Positions 32,286 through 43,699 of a stretch of 64,000 bases of DNA are shown here, in pieces (the stretch's first letter is position 1; every line of letters begins with the position of its first letter). The stretch covers positions 405,803,239-405,867,238 of the forward strand of contig NC_092875.1 of NCBI RefSeq assembly GCF_028372415.1, read 5' to 3'. Under the pieces are notes generated by a model. The model was not told where the DNA came from, ran no database searches, and saw only the letters and a program-made list of their open reading frames with translations. A program made the translations under genes and the position numbers. The DNA comes from Notamacropus eugenii. Taxonomy: Eukaryota > Chordata > Mammalia > Diprotodontia > Macropodidae.

Positions 32286-32410
32286 TGTCCACTGATCTAA
32301 GTCATGAAACATTTACTAAGTTCTTAACATGTACTAAGCACTGAGGTACTACTTACACATGCAACAGGAATGCAAAAAAAGAGAGACATCTGTGTAGAAT
32401 GGAGTATTGA

Positions 32411-32607
32411 GTTATTCATCCTTCATTCTTGGAGTATAGCAATAACTTCATGAGGATGATGTCTTGATTTGCAGATGAATTGGATTTAAGTGAGGCAGGA
32501 CTGTGCAGAGTCATCAACCTCACTCTCTCCTCCAGAGTCATTGGAGTCCAGTGTGGAGACAAAGGTTAAGAGAACTGGTGATGGCCCAAGATGTAATGAG
32601 TAACCTT
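32411..32607 (-). mobile_element. family C element with direct repeat TGGAGTATTGA
   Basis: Flanked by TGGAGTATTGA at 32400-32410 and 32608-32618. Diverged family C blocks ('gaattggatttaagtgaggcaggactgtgcagagtcatc') lie between. Confidence 0.65.
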
Positions 32608-32618
32608 TGGAGTATTGA

Positions 32619-32820
32619 ATTGTTCTTATTTGTCCTTCATTCTTGAAGAGGACCATGATATCAGGAAGGTGATGCCATGACATGCAAGTGAATTGTGAAT
32701 TGGATTTAATCCAGAGAGGGCTGTCCAATGTCATCAGTCTCACTTTCTCCTCCACAGCCATCTGGATCCAGTGGCAAGATATAGATCAGGATGACTGGAG
32801 ATGGCCCTGGATGTAGGATC
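32619..32820 (-). mobile_element. family C element, second adjacent copy
   Basis: 'tgtccttcattcttgaagaggaccatgatatcaggaaggtgatgccatgac' to 'gatcaggatgactggagatggccctgg'. It directly follows the previous copy in the same orientation. Confidence 0.75.
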
Positions 32821-32884
32821 TTTCCAGTTCATTAGGCTGTAGACTTACTCCCTTCATCAGTCTCCAAGTGCCCCCAGAACACTC

Positions 32885-33200
32885 AGGCTACTGTAGATGC
32901 CCACCCCCCTCCCCCAAGTATTGAGTGAAGGTTTCATGGAGGAGGAGGAGTTGAGCAGGGAATAGATATGCTGAAAGGAAAGAGGAGGGCATTCTGGGTA
33001 TCAGACACACCAGTACCATCTTAAAAGTGAAAATAACCATGATATGTTGGAGAGGGGTAGAGGAGGACAGTGAAGACATTTGACCAGTTAGAGTTAGAGT
33101 GGGCAATAGTGTTTGGTTAGGTAGAGTATAGTTATGAAGGACTTTAGAAAAGAAGAAGCATTTGGATTAGAGTAATCAATAGGGGTCATTATAGTTACTG
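32885..33200 (+). repeat. ancient interspersed repeat, internal part
   Basis: 'gtttcatggaggaggaggagttgagcagggaatag', 'gggcattctgggtatcagac' and 'ttatgaaggactttagaaaagaag' match the internal order of the long copies at 26.7 and 51.5 kb. Confidence 0.45.
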
Positions 33201-33274
33201 AAACAGAGAAAAGAAATTGATATATAAAAATGATGAATCCTAGTCATGGTATTCTAGAGGGATTTAACAGGTAC

Positions 33275-33385
33275 AAGAAGCTACAGGATCTGATCCTAGC
33301 TCCACCACAAACTAGCTGCATGATCATAGATAAGTCATTTCCTGCTTTGGAGGCCTCAGTTTCTTCATATGTGTTGATCTGTGGT
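33275..33385 (+). repeat. MIR fragment
   Basis: 'ctagctccaccacaaactagctgcatgatcatagataagtcattt' and 'ggcctcagtttcttcatatg'. Confidence 0.7.
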
Positions 33386-33699
33386 GTATATATTGCTTAT
33401 GGTCAGTCAGTTGGAAGCCTTGCCTGTTGGTCTTTATTTCTCTGCATTTTCTCAGGGTGCTGACTTTTTCCCCTAAGCTAAGGAAATGATGTATGTGTCT
33501 GATTAAAGTACATTGTTGACCCCTCAAAATTTGCCTTTCCTTTCAGAAAAGCAGATCAAAGAACCTGTACAACTTAAGCCCAATTCATTCTGGAGTTCAT
33601 AGATTGGATACCAGGTCCCTACCCACCTAGCACAAAGTGAATGTAATTACTAAATAGCAACTACTTCTCTTTTACCCAGGAACTCTGAGGGTCTTCCCT
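33386..33699. other. no gene seen
   Basis: No feature recognised. Confidence 0.35.
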
Positions 33700-33975
33700 T
33701 CCCAGTTTGATTTTATTTTGTTATTTTTTCTTTTCTCAAAAAGGACCATCCTTTGAGAAACTCTTTAAAGAGGCCTATTCATTGGATGGATGTATCTCAC
33801 TCAAAGTGAGAGTCTGATGAGACCTTACTTAGCCTAAAATGTCCAAGGTCCCACATTGCATCCTGGGCCATCTCCAGTTATCCTGATGAATATCGGGCCA
33901 CTGGATCCAGATGACTCTGGAGGAGAAAGTGAGGTTGGTGACCTTGCACAGCTCTCCCTCATTCATTCAAAGGAA
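33700..33975 (+). mobile_element. family C element, long copy
   Basis: It has the upstream block ('ctctttaaagaggcctattcattggatggatgtatctcactcaaagtgag') and the shared part 'gcatcctgggccatctccagttatcctgatgaatatc', then breaks off at 'caaaggaagttgg' before the terminal bases. Confidence 0.75.
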
Positions 33976-34399
33976 GTTGGATAACTAGCTCTACCTGTAA
34001 ATGAGTTCTATGGTTTGGAGGGACAGAAAAAGAACACAAGAAAGAGAGATACTAAATAGCAGAGGGACTACCAGTGAGAAGGCTGTTAAAATAATCTAGT
34101 AAGATAAAGGTGAAAAGATGAAGGTATATTTGAGAAGCATTTGAAAGAAAGAAATGAGAACTCAGTGACAGACTGGATACAGGTTATAAACGTAGAACTT
34201 TCTATCCTGGGACCCTAGAGTAATGAGAATAACACACGATATTTCTGTAATGCTTTAAGATTTGCAAAAATACTTTCCCAAGAACATCCCTGTGAAGAAG
34301 CAGAGCAAATATTGATTTAAGCCTGTGGTTTCACTGATGAGAAACTCTCTACCAAAACACAGATAGGCCCCTGTTCTGTAATGTAGACTCTTACAGGGG
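33976..34399. other. no gene seen; partly old repeat
   Basis: Bases 34080-34210 resemble the far end of the ancient repeat family; bases 34230-34300 resemble the start of a reverse MIR. Confidence 0.35.
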
Positions 34400-34510
34400 C
34401 CACCTGGGGGCTCAGAGGCCTTAAGTGAATTACTGCAGATCACACAGCCAGTATGCCTCAGAGATGGAATTCAAGCCTATGTCTTTTTGACTGTCAGGCT
34501 AGTTTGCAAT
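34400..34510 (-). repeat. MIR fragment
   Basis: 'aattactgcagatcacacagccagtatgcctcagagatgga'. Confidence 0.65.
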
Positions 34511-35104
34511 CTGTTCTTTCAGGTTGCTTCTCAAATGCAAGTATTCTTAGCCTGATTTTACAGAAGATGAAACTGAATGATGGCGGACCTAGGCCTACTT
34601 CCTGGTTTCCTTTAGGCTGATTAGTACTGATTCCTCTGGGGCCCTATGCACATGGGTTAGTGCTTCCATCAGAGATGTGGGTTAGGAGTGAGCCACACAA
34701 CCCTATATCCTGTTATGATATGGAAGCATTTGCTCTTTGCTTCCTCCCCTGGGCCGTCAGAGGATGGAAGTGTTTTTCATGAGGACAGGAAATCTCCTCA
34801 CTGCTGCTTTGTGAAACAGCAATCATTACCCTTAAATGGGTTAGCCAGAAGAGTGATGAGAGGGAGAACAGAGTGGTGAATATTCAGCTGTATCTCTGAA
34901 CAATGGTGCTCTCCCTGGTCTCACCCTTGAGTTTTGTACGATGAGAAAAACAGCTTGGCAAAACAAAACATAACAAAACAAGACAAAAAATACCCCAAGC
35001 AAATAAAAAAAACCCAATAACCTTCAACCCCCCAAATTAAAAAAAATCCTCTACTAAAGATAGCCTCTGATATAAGCTCAATGGTGTATGTTCCTACTTT
35101 ATGA
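34511..35104. other. no gene seen; includes an A-rich stretch
   Basis: Bases 34960-35045 are A-rich (AAAAC-type). The minus-strand frame 34921-35124 comes from it. Confidence 0.35.
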
Positions 35105-35270
35105 AATATAATAATTGCTCTCATTTAGATAAGGTTTCTAAGATTTACACAGCAAGTATTATTATCTCCATTTCATAGATAAGGAAAGTAAGTCCTCCCC
35201 GCAAAAAGGTAAGTGACTTACACGTGGCCACACAGCTAGCAGTGCGTAGTAGCTGGGATGTAAACCATAG
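35105..35270 (-). repeat. MIR
   Basis: 'attattatctccatttcatagataaggaaagtaagtcc' and 'cttacacgtggccacacagctagcagtgcg'. Confidence 0.75.
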
Positions 35271-35943
35271 CGGGAGGAACCTCTTAGTTGCGCACTGTTT
35301 TTTTCTTCTTCTTAAAATTTTATTGTTATTTTTTGTTTTCATGTCATCTTTATTTCAAATATTCCCTACACAGAAAGTTTTCCCCAAGAACAAAGAATTA
35401 GCCACATACCTTCAGAAAATTTGCAAAAACCATCAGAAACCATCTGGAATCAGAATATTGTTCTAATATGTTCCCTCCTATCTTTGTATTCGTTCCAAAT
35501 CTGTGTTGTGTCAATCCCGGCACATTTGATTTAAATTGAGAAGTCATTCAGCTAGGCTGTATCTAACTCTGTTCTATACCCTTCTCTCATCTGGCTGATA
35601 CTTTGGGAATATACTTACTACTCTATTGTATTATTGGGACCAATGTCCCCACTCGTGGGAGACATCACTATGATGAGATGGCACATTGCTAAATGGCACT
35701 AAAATTATTCATGAAGATAGCACATTTTTAGGCCTCTATAAATGTTATTTTTTTCTCCCTAAGTGACAGGCATTTATTAGAATAATCTCTTACCAAGGAG
35801 ATTGTGGCATTTAAAAAAGACCTTAGACAGTTTGGTCTGGGCTCATTTTGAAGTATTTGTTTATTTGTCAGACATTTAGACACTTAATATTTGCAGAGCA
35901 TCCTGGTTGGCAGTAAAAGAGATAAGAAGTTTAGATAAGACAG
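35271..35943. other. no gene seen; AT-rich single-copy-like sequence
   Basis: No feature recognised. Confidence 0.35.
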
Positions 35944-36040
35944 TGAATGAGGATAATAATAGTCCCTACCTCATTGGGCTGTTTTGAGTGTCAAATGAAA
36001 GTAAAATGCTTGATAAACCTTAAAAAGCTATGTAAATACC
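35944..36040 (+). repeat. MIR 3' half
   Basis: 'gaggataataatagtccctacctcattgggctgttttgagtgtcaaatga' and 'ttgataaaccttaaaaagctatgtaaatacc'. Confidence 0.8.
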
Positions 36041-36043
36041 TCC

Positions 36044-36070
36044 ACCACGTCCACCACCAACACCACCAAC

Positions 36071-36117
<47 letters not shown>
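36044..36117 (+). repeat. (CAC)n-(CAT)n trinucleotide repeat
   Basis: It directly follows the MIR end, a common place for microsatellite growth. The frame 35947-36156 becomes poly-His here and is not a gene. Confidence 0.95.
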
Positions 36118-36436
36118 GGGATACAATCTCTACTTTCATGTGGTTTCCAAGTCTAATAGGAAAATGGGACATAACCTTAGGTAGTTATAATATATCATAT
36201 AACGTGATTTTACTTGGATCTTGATGGAGATGATCCAGGACTCTGAACTAAGGAGCCTTGGGAATAGCAACCTTCCAGCCCAGTGCTCTCCGACAGCATT
36301 CTAACAAGCAATCCCTATGGAGATTCAGCTTGGTGACTGTTCCTACCTGCTAGAGCTACAGCTACTGAAGACCTGGAATGAAAGTTTCTTCCCTCAAAGC
36401 CCTTGGCATGATCAAATGGTTCAACAGCAGAAACTG
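36118..36436. other. no gene seen
   Basis: The overlapping frames 36315-36551 (-) and 36317-36568 (+) are not convincing. Confidence 0.35.
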
Positions 36437-36545
36437 GTAGATTGTAAACCCCTTGAGGGCAGGGACTATCTTTTTGCCTCTCTTTGTATCCCCAATGCTG
36501 TGTTCCTGGCACATAATGAGCACATAATACATGTGGATGGATTGG
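36437..36545 (+). repeat. L2 LINE tail
   Basis: 'attgtaaaccccttgagggcagggactatctttttgcctctctttgtatccccaatgc'. Confidence 0.8.
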
Positions 36546-36649
36546 TATCATTTTATCAGCAGAAATGATATTAAAGAAATAGCATTGCTATCTGCTTTGC
36601 TGCTACACTTTAAGGACCTTGGGACCTTTCCATCTGACTCACTCCAGAA

Positions 36650-36797
36650 ACCTTCCAAATGTATTGTCTCTCCCAGACCTTGAGATCAGGGGCTATCTTA
36701 CTTTTCTATTTGTATCTCCAGCACAGTGTGCTTGTAGTAAGAGTTTGATTAATGTGTTATTCATGCATGTATGCATTCATTCATTCATTCGTTCATG
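36650..36797 (+). repeat. L2 LINE tail, second copy, with (CATT)n end
   Basis: 'cttgagatcaggggctatcttacttttctatttgtatctccagcacagtg', then 'gcattcattcattcattcg'. Confidence 0.7.
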
Positions 36798-37392
36798 ACA
36801 AGTTTCTTAAAGGTGCTGAGTGAGGAGCTCAGTAAAGCATGTGCTAGCGGTGGTAAGGGGGAGAGGCCCTTAATGACTAAGGAAATTAGGAAAGACTGCG
36901 CAGTAAGACACCAAGGTAACATTAGTAGCTATGGCCCTTTAGAAAGATCACTGCCTTTGGAGACAAGAAGACCAAAGAGCACAGAATCAAAGGTTTTGAA
37001 GGCTATCTTCTCTAACCCATTTCTAATAAGTGGTCATCCAGCCTTTGCTTAAAGACCTACAGTGAGAAAGAATTCATTACCTCCCACTTGTAAAGCTTTT
37101 TAATTGTCAGGAAGATTTTCCTTCCATTGAGCTTCATGTGAGCTACTATTTGGCCATGCCTCTCCCTCCTTGATTCTTCTGAACACAAAATGTGAGATTC
37201 TACTTTTTCTCCATATTAAATTTCGTCTTGATTTAGCTCAATGTACCAGATCAGACATTCTAGCCTTAGCTTCAAGGGATTTGCAAACTTTGTAGGGAAA
37301 AAAAATACATAGTTGTTTCACTAACTGAAATTGTCATTTTATTCCACATTTTTAAACATTCATGATGCTGAGAAAGCTTCACCAGGTGTCTT

Positions 37393-37512
37393 TCTTTCTG
37401 TCAGTCTTCCTGTGTCTTTCTCTGCCTCTGTGTGTCTCTGTGTCTGTCTTTCTCTATCTGTCAGTCTGTGTCTCTCCCCTGTCTTTCTCTGTCTCCCCTC
37501 CCCCCACCCCAG
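37393..37512 (+). repeat. (TCTG/TCTC)n pyrimidine-rich tract inside the CR1 remnant
   Basis: 'tctgtctttctctatctgtcagtctgtgtctctcc' and similar, ending in a C-run. Frames 37331-37534 and 37362-37583 derive from it. Confidence 0.9.
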
Positions 37513-37857
37513 GTTATATTATCAAGATCTTTGAGAATGTTGACTCTGTCATAGTGTTAGCTACCTCTCCCCTATTTGTGTGATCAGCAGATTTGATAAG
37601 TATTCCATCTCTGTCTTTATCCAATTATTAATAAAAAGTATCAAACAGCAGAGGATGATTCACACAGATCTCTGACCACTGGGAACATCCTTCCAGTCTC
37701 ATATTTGTTCATTACTGAGTACCCTGTGGGTCTGGCCATGGAACTAATTGTATTCTTACATGAAAGACTTTGGCAAAAGCTTTGATAAAATCTATATAAA
37801 CCACATTTACAGCATTCCCCTGATATACCAGTCTGGTAACACTGTCATGCATTGAGC

Positions 37858-37928
37858 ATACACACACATACACACATGCATACACACATGCACGCACATA
37901 CACATGCACATGCGTACACACACACAGT
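37858..37928 (+). repeat. (CA)n microsatellite inside the CR1 remnant
   Basis: 'acacacacatacacacatgcatacacacatgc' and so on, between the RT motifs. Confidence 0.95.
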
Positions 37929-39226
37929 ACACAAAGGCAGATGCATACACCTTTCTGTCATAATCTGCCTTTAATCATGCCTTCCTTTTCTAGATAGTCA
38001 TTAACCATTTCTTTAAAAATATGTCCAAAAATTATGCCAGGACACAAAGTCAAACTCAGTGGACTGCAGTTTGCTGATTACATTGTCTTCATGTTTTAGA
38101 ATATTAGGACATTTCCCTTTCTCTAGTTCTGTGGTACCTCTACTGGCCACCACAACATTTCAGCAACTACACCTGCATTTATTTCAGTATCTGAGAATAT
38201 TATTCACCTGGGTGTGGTGCCTGGAGTTCTAGGACAAGCAGGTTCCCTTTTACTGTCTCCCTACTTTTCTTGGGTTGCCAACTCACCTTTAGTTATTTTT
38301 GTGCTAACCTTTCCATTCTAAGAATCATTTTCCTTGGCAGAGAAATTAAGAACAAACAAACACAAAGCAACCTGGCTTCAATTCTATTTCTTTTTTTTTT
38401 TTTGTATTTAAATTTATTTAAGTTTGCAACATTCATTTCCACAAAATTTTAGGTTCCAAATTTTCTCCCCATTTCTCCCCTCCCCCCACCCCAAAACACC
38501 AAGCATTCTAATTACCTCTATCACCAATCTGCCCTCCCTTCTAACATCCCTCCCTTCCCTTATCCCCATCTTCTCTTTTGTCCTGTAGGGCAAGATAAAC
38601 TTCTATACCCCATTACCTGTATTTATTTCCTAGTTGTATGCAAGAACAATACTCAACAGCTATTCCTGAAACTTTGAGTTCCAGCTTCTCTTCCTCCCTC
38701 CCTCCCCACTCATCCCCTTTGGGAAGGAAAGCAATTCAATATAGGCTATATCTGTGTAGTTTTGCAAATGACTTCCATAATAGTTATGTTGTGTAAGAAT
38801 AACTATATTTCCCTCCATCCTATCCTGCCCCCCATTGCTTCTATTCTCTGTTTTGATCCTATCCCTCCCCAAGAGTGTTGACTTCTAATTGCTCCCTCCT
38901 CCCACTGCCCTCCCTTCCATCATCCCCCCCATCCTGCTTATCCCCTTCTCCCCCACTTTCCTGTATTGTAAGATAGGTTTTCATACCAAAATGAGTGTGC
39001 ATTTTATTCCTTCCTTTAATCAAGTGTGATGAGAGTAAGCTTCATGTTTTTTCTCTCACCTCCCCCCTTTTTCCCTCCACTGAAAAGTCTTTTACTTGTC
39101 TCTTTTACGAGAGATAATTTGCCCCATTCCATTTCTCCCTTTCTCCTCCCAATGTATTTCTCACCCTTTAATTTAATTTCTTGAAGATATGATCCCATCC
39201 TATTCAATTCACCCTGTGCTCTCTGT

Positions 39227-39232
39227 CTCTGT

Positions 39233-39278
<46 letters not shown>
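39227..39278 (-). repeat. (CA)n in half-L1 3' UTR
   Basis: The GT run on the plus strand is about 20 units long. An AC repeat sits at the matching place in the other half-L1 (58502-58540), so it is an old feature of the family. Confidence 0.9.
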
Positions 39279-39279
<1 letters not shown>

Positions 39280-39414
39280 CCCACCAACTACCTAGATACT
39301 GAAAAAAGTTTCAAGAGTTACATATATTGCCTTTCCATGTAGGAATGTAAACAGTTCAATTTTAGTAAGTTCCTTATGATTTCTCTTTGCTGTTTACCTT
39401 TTCATGTTCTCTTG

Positions 39415-40512
39415 ATTCTTGTGTTTGAAAGTCAAATTTTCTTTTCAGCTCTGGTCTTTTCATCAAGAATGCTTGAAAGTCCTCTATTTCATTGAATCAC
39501 CATTTTTTCCCCTGAAGTATTATACTCAGTTTTTCTGGGTAGGTGATTCTTGGTTTTAGTCCTAGCTCCTTTGACTTCTGGAATATGATGTTCCAAACCC
39601 TTCAATCCCTTAATGGAGAAGCTGCTAGATCTTGTGTTATCCTGCTTGTATTTCCACAATACTTGAATTGTTTCTTTCTAGCTGCTTGCAACATTTTCTC
39701 CTTGACCAGGGAACTCTGGAATTTGGCCACAATGTTCCTAAGAGTTTCTCTTTTTGTATCTCTTTCAGGAGGTGATCAGTGGATTCTTTCATATTTATTT
39801 TGCCCCCTGGTTCTAGAATATCAGGGCAGTTTTGCTTGATAATTTCATGAAAGCTGATGTCTAGGCTCTTTTTTTGATCATGGCTTTCAGGTAGGCCCAT
39901 AATTTTTAAATTGTCTCTCCTGGATCTATTTTCCAGGTCAGTTGTTTTTCCAATGAGATATTTCACATGATCTTCCATTTTTTCATTCTTTTGGTTTTGT
40001 TTTGTGATTTATTGGTTTTTCATAAAGTCATTAGCCTCCATCTGTTCCATTCTAATTTTGAAAGAACTATTTTCTTCAGTGAGCTTTTGCACCTCCTTTT
40101 CCATTTGGCTAATTCTGCGTTTGAAAGCATTCTTCTCCTCATTGGCTTTTTGAACTTCTTTTGCCAGTTGAGTTAGCCTATTTTTCAAGGTGTTATTTTC
40201 TTCAGCATTTTTTTGGGTCTCCTTTAGCAGGGTGTTTACTTGTTTTTCATGCTTCACTTGCATGTCTCTCATTTCTCTTCCCAATTTTTCCTCCACCTCT
40301 CTAACTTGATTTTCAAAATCCTTTTTGAGCTCTTTCATGGCCTGAGACCATTGAATATTTATTTTGGATGTTTGGGATACAGAAGCCTTGACTTTTATGT
40401 CTTTCCCTGATGGTAAGCATTGTTCTTCCTTATCTGAAAGGATAGGAGAAGATATCTGTTCACCAAGAAAGTAACCTTCTATAGTCTTATATTTTTCCCT
40501 TTTTTAAGGCAT
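39415..40512 (-). pseudogene. L1-type ORF1 protein (half-L1), broken
   Basis: ORF1 of L1 encodes an RNA-binding chaperone that coats the element RNA. Here the frame starts at 40512 but has a stop at codon 3 (TAA, where the other copy has AGA). It then reads an N-terminal part, a long coiled coil rich in Glu/Lys/Gln (about 40338-40015), a stop after MKNQ, and continues at 39978 with the RRM-like block RRDNLKIMGLPES. Further stops and shifts break the C-terminal domain after about 39637. The coiled coil has several residues (KINIQWSQAMKELKKDF) that the plus-strand copy lacks. Family assignment is firm; it is not functional. Confidence 0.88.
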
Positions 40513-41253
40513 TTTCCCCATCCAGTCACTTGACTTTTGGGCCCTTTGTCAAGAGTGGGGTATACTCTGGGAATCTAAAAGATCTCAGTTCCTCCAGGGT
40601 GGCACAATTGAGCATGTACACTGGTCTGGGAGCAAGGAGAGATTTTTGTGCCCAGAATCTTAGCAGATACCTCTCCACAGCCACTTGGCCTCCAGTTCCC
40701 AAGTCAGCACTGGGGGCTGAGATTCAGATAAGCTGCATGGGCAGGGCCACCATTCAGTGTGAGATAAAGGGCCTTTACACAGGGCTGAGGTAATAAGCAG
40801 CTCCTCAGTGCCCCCAGGGTTTTTACGATCCAACAATGGATGCGGGCTGCTGTAGGGGCTGGTATGGGACCTGTTGCCGCCTGCCCAATGTGGCCTCTGC
40901 AGCCGCTGCCTGAGGCGGGAGTCATGATAAGGCCCTTCTCCCTTCCCAGTCAGCTAAAAAAACCCTGTCACTGACTTTTGGCGCCTGTGGGTTGAGGGAT
41001 CTGCGAACTGCTGCTACTGTGACTGGAGATTCCACCCCGAGGGCTGTTCGTGCTGAGTGGCTAAGACTGGGCTGGGCTCCACTCTGCGTCTGGTGCAACT
41101 GACATTTCCCGTGGGCCTTTCAGGTCACCCTGGGCTGGAAATCTCCTCCACTCTGTTCTCTACTTCTGTTGCTCCAAAATTTGTTGAGAGTCCCTCTCTA
41201 CAGGTATTTTATGGGCTATGTGGGGAGAGCCAGCATATGTGTGTCTTTCTACT

Positions 41254-41265
41254 CCGCCATCTTGG
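41254..41265 (-). promoter_or_regulatory. YY1-like site at the half-L1 5' end
   Basis: On the minus strand this reads CCAAGATGGCGG within the first 25 bases of the element. Human L1 has a YY1 site at the same place that sets the transcription start. Confidence 0.6.
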
Positions 41266-41275
41266 CTCTGCCCTT

Positions 41276-41430
41276 CTTCAATCCTATTTCTAAGACAAAC
41301 TTAGTGTGACTCTGGGGGAGCCTCAGTTTCCTCACGTATGCAATGTGGGAAATATTACTTATGCTACCTATCTTATGACATTGTTTCAAGAAAAACTCTT
41401 GTAAACCATAAAGCCCTAGTTATAAAAAAA
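41276..41430 (+). repeat. MIR, right part (left part lies before 38391)
   Basis: 'aaacttagtgtgactctgggggagcctcagtttcctcacgtatgcaatg' continues the MIR whose left end ('cctggcttcaattctatttc') stops at the half-L1 insertion. Confidence 0.75.
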
Positions 41431-41887
41431 TGTTTTTATTTGTATTTAACATCTTTTCCCTTAGGAATTCAAAGAACTTTTACATAAAGTATTTCATTTT
41501 ATCCTAAAAACATTTCTGTGATGTAGGGAAGGCAATAATCTGTTAAATATAATCAATTTCATTTTTTGATGATGTCATTTATTTAGCCATGTTTAGCACT
41601 TTCCAATTCTTTTCTTGAAGAAAATACTCATGATGTATAGGCCTGAGGTTTCTGTGTAATCCACAGGTCTCTGGCCTGCTTCATTTCTTATTCTTGATCC
41701 ATATTTTCCATTTTTTCTATGTCCTTACCTATCCCTACTCTTGAGAAGTCACCAATTATTATAGTATATGATGATAAAATTTGTGAGGGTCTTGACAAGT
41801 GTTTGTAGAATTTCTCTATCTCTTTATCTTCAATATAAGTTAATGTTTTCATGCAAGTTTTTTTTTGCATCGCATTATAAAATAAGC
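41431..41887. other. no gene seen; AT-rich
   Basis: The frame 41688-41921 (-) has no recognised domain. Confidence 0.35.
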
Positions 41888-42205
41888 CCAAGGCAGCTAG
41901 GTGGTGCAGTGGATAGAGCACCAGTACAGGAGTCAGGAGGATCTGAGTTCAAATCTCACCTCAGACACTTGACACTCACCAGCTGTGCGACCTTGGGCAA
42001 GTCACCTAACCCCAATTGCCTCATCCTGGGTCATCTCCAATCATCCTGGTGAATATCTGGTCACTGGATTCAGACGGCTCTGGAGGAGAAGTCAGGCTGG
42101 TGACCTGCGCAGCCCTCCCTCACTCAAAACAAAGTCAAGTGCAAGTCATGTCATCATTTCTCTGATGGCATGGTCTTCTTCAGCAACATATGATGAACAC
42201 ACATA
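41888..42205 (+). mobile_element. composite SINE, full length
   Basis: The best-preserved copy: head 'ggcagctaggtggtgcagtgg', core 'gagttcaaatctcacctcagacacttgaca', junction 'ccccaattgcctcatcctgggtcatctcc', tail to 'cagcaacatatgatgaacacacataacata'. It is less diverged than most repeats here and may be one of the youngest. Confidence 0.92.
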
Positions 42206-43104
42206 ACATAAGCAAATATCCCACATAATGACATCTCTTATTGCCTTTGGATGTAAAATAAAACCAGCTTCACATTTTGTCTCTGCAAGTGAAGCTATTA
42301 TTCCATCTAGCTATAACTCATTTCCTCCAGAAGTATGTTACCTCTGGTTACTGGATGCATTTAGACTACTAATAACTAAGTTGTAAGTGTATGGGTAGTT
42401 TAAATATAGTATGACTTTTAATACTCTGTGCATCCTTTTCTGTCATAGTCACTGAAAAAGCAGAAGGTGAATGTTCAGGACTGAGCACCATCTTGTATTT
42501 CCCTTTGTTTTATGGATTGCTAAGGTCAAAGAATTTATTATCAAATGCCTGTCTCACTGGGGATGAACGTCTATGTATTCAGCAAGTCTGTTCCTCGGAA
42601 AGCATATTCAGCCAGTTGCCAGGGTCATCCTTGGTGTTTCTTCAGCATGGTAGAACCATTCAGAGATTTTATTCCATTGTAATAGCCATCAAGAACTCAA
42701 AATCATCTCCATAAAACCATGAGGCACTAGGGTAGGATTTTGTGGAGTTCTCATTTTTATAAGTAAAATAAGGTTCTTTCCTTAAGGTACAGGTAAATTA
42801 TCATAAATAATTTACTAAACATCACCAACAGTGGTGAAACAGTATCTTGTTCCCAAAGCAATGTCCCCCCCACCCACTGGTGGCAAAATATGTTAACTCA
42901 GTCCTACAAATAATTCCAAATCTTGCAATCCACCAATCAACAAAATAAGTCATTCTTTCTTTCCATATTTTCTAGCTTTAGAATGATATGACCTCTCATG
43001 GTAAGAACTACTGGCAACTAGGAAGCCCACCCACATATCAACAACCGTTCTTGGAAGTAATATTTTTTAATTATAACTGATATTGTGCTGTACACACAAT
43101 CTGA
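42206..43104. other. no gene seen; single-copy-like sequence
   Basis: A 73-codon frame at 42493-42714 (+) is open but unrecognised. Confidence 0.35.
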
Positions 43105-43305
43105 TTTCATAGGATCATACTTTTAGAGCTCTAAAGAAACTGAGAGATCATCTATTCCAACTCTGTCATTTTATAGATGAAGAAATCAAAGTCTAGAGAG
43201 ATTAAACAATTTGCCTAAGGTCAAACAGGGAAAAAATATTGATAGTAGAGCCAGGATTTCAAACCCAAGTCAGATAATATCCCAACTGTACTTGTCACCA
43301 TTGCT
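43105..43305 (-). repeat. THER1/MIR3-like SINE
   Basis: 'aaactgagagatcatctattccaactctgtcattttatagatgaagaaat' and 'caatttgcctaaggtcaaacaggg'. Confidence 0.75.
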
Positions 43306-43699
43306 TTGTTGTGTTGTACTCAAATATTCTTTCTAAATGAAGCTAAACATGACTTGACACTTTGTTTTACTCCCCAGGCTACTCTACAGGAAAAGATTTC
43401 AGTCTAAATGTTGGGGTAACATTGTCAGTTTCATTGTGCTCAGAATTTGATCCCAAGACTCCAAAGTGGAAGTCTCAAAGGAGTTGTGGGGTGAATTCAC
43501 CCATCAGACCTTTCTCTCATCTCAATACCACCTTGTGCTTCTATTCCAAACTTTTACCAAGAATTTCACCCCATCCCTCATTTTCTTGTTTCTTCCTCTT
43601 ACTTTCTGCCTTCTCCTTCTTAACCTAGCCCCAAAATTAAGTAGATACACCTTACTTGGGAGAAAGGGAGTTAATTATTTCTTAAACAATACAGTCTGG
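43306..43699. other. no gene seen
   Basis: Overlapping plus-strand frames 43362-43628 and 43466-43702 are open but show no known domain. Confidence 0.3.

Larger units (their letters stand above)
36955..38255 (-). pseudogene. CR1/L3-type LINE, reverse transcriptase remnant
   Basis: Read on the minus strand, ordered LINE motifs remain. At 38065-38041 the frame gives a PLSLTLCPG block, matching 'RPVSLTSVPGK'. At 37845-37759 it gives LVYQGNAVNVVYIDFIKAF, matching the catalytic 'VVYLDFSKAFDTVPH' region; the Asp after AF is Ala. At 37600-37569 it gives LIKSADHT, a damaged 'LIKFADDT' active site. At 37058-37013 it gives VFKQRLDDHLLE, the usual C-terminal end. Both catalytic Asp positions checked are lost and two simple repeats sit inside, so it is long dead. 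The order of motifs makes chance unlikely. CR1 versus L3 is not resolved. Confidence 0.75.
38391..41275 (-). mobile_element. full-length ORF1-only L1 derivative (half-L1/HAL1 type)
   Basis: Element of about 2.9 kb with L1 start, 5' UTR (41275-40513), ORF1 (40512 to about 39415), 3' UTR and poly-A (a T-run at 38391-38403 here). No ORF2 lies between ORF1 and the tail. It is flanked by a 16-bp target duplication with one mismatch: CTTCAATTCTATTTCT at 38376-38391 and CTTCAATCCTATTTCT at 41276-41291; the duplication lies inside an older MIR. The structure is the same as at 56610-59229. Half-L1 elements are known in mammals and are moved by L1 proteins in trans; that this one was is inference. Confidence 0.9.

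Noticed and set aside
35947..36156. Poly-histidine frame
   Set aside because: It is produced by the (CAC)n-(CAT)n repeat at the end of a MIR.
39543..40176. Plus-strand frames of 69-98 codons
   Set aside because: They are antisense to ORF1 of the minus-strand half-L1; the same antisense frames recur at 57602-58236 in the other copy.
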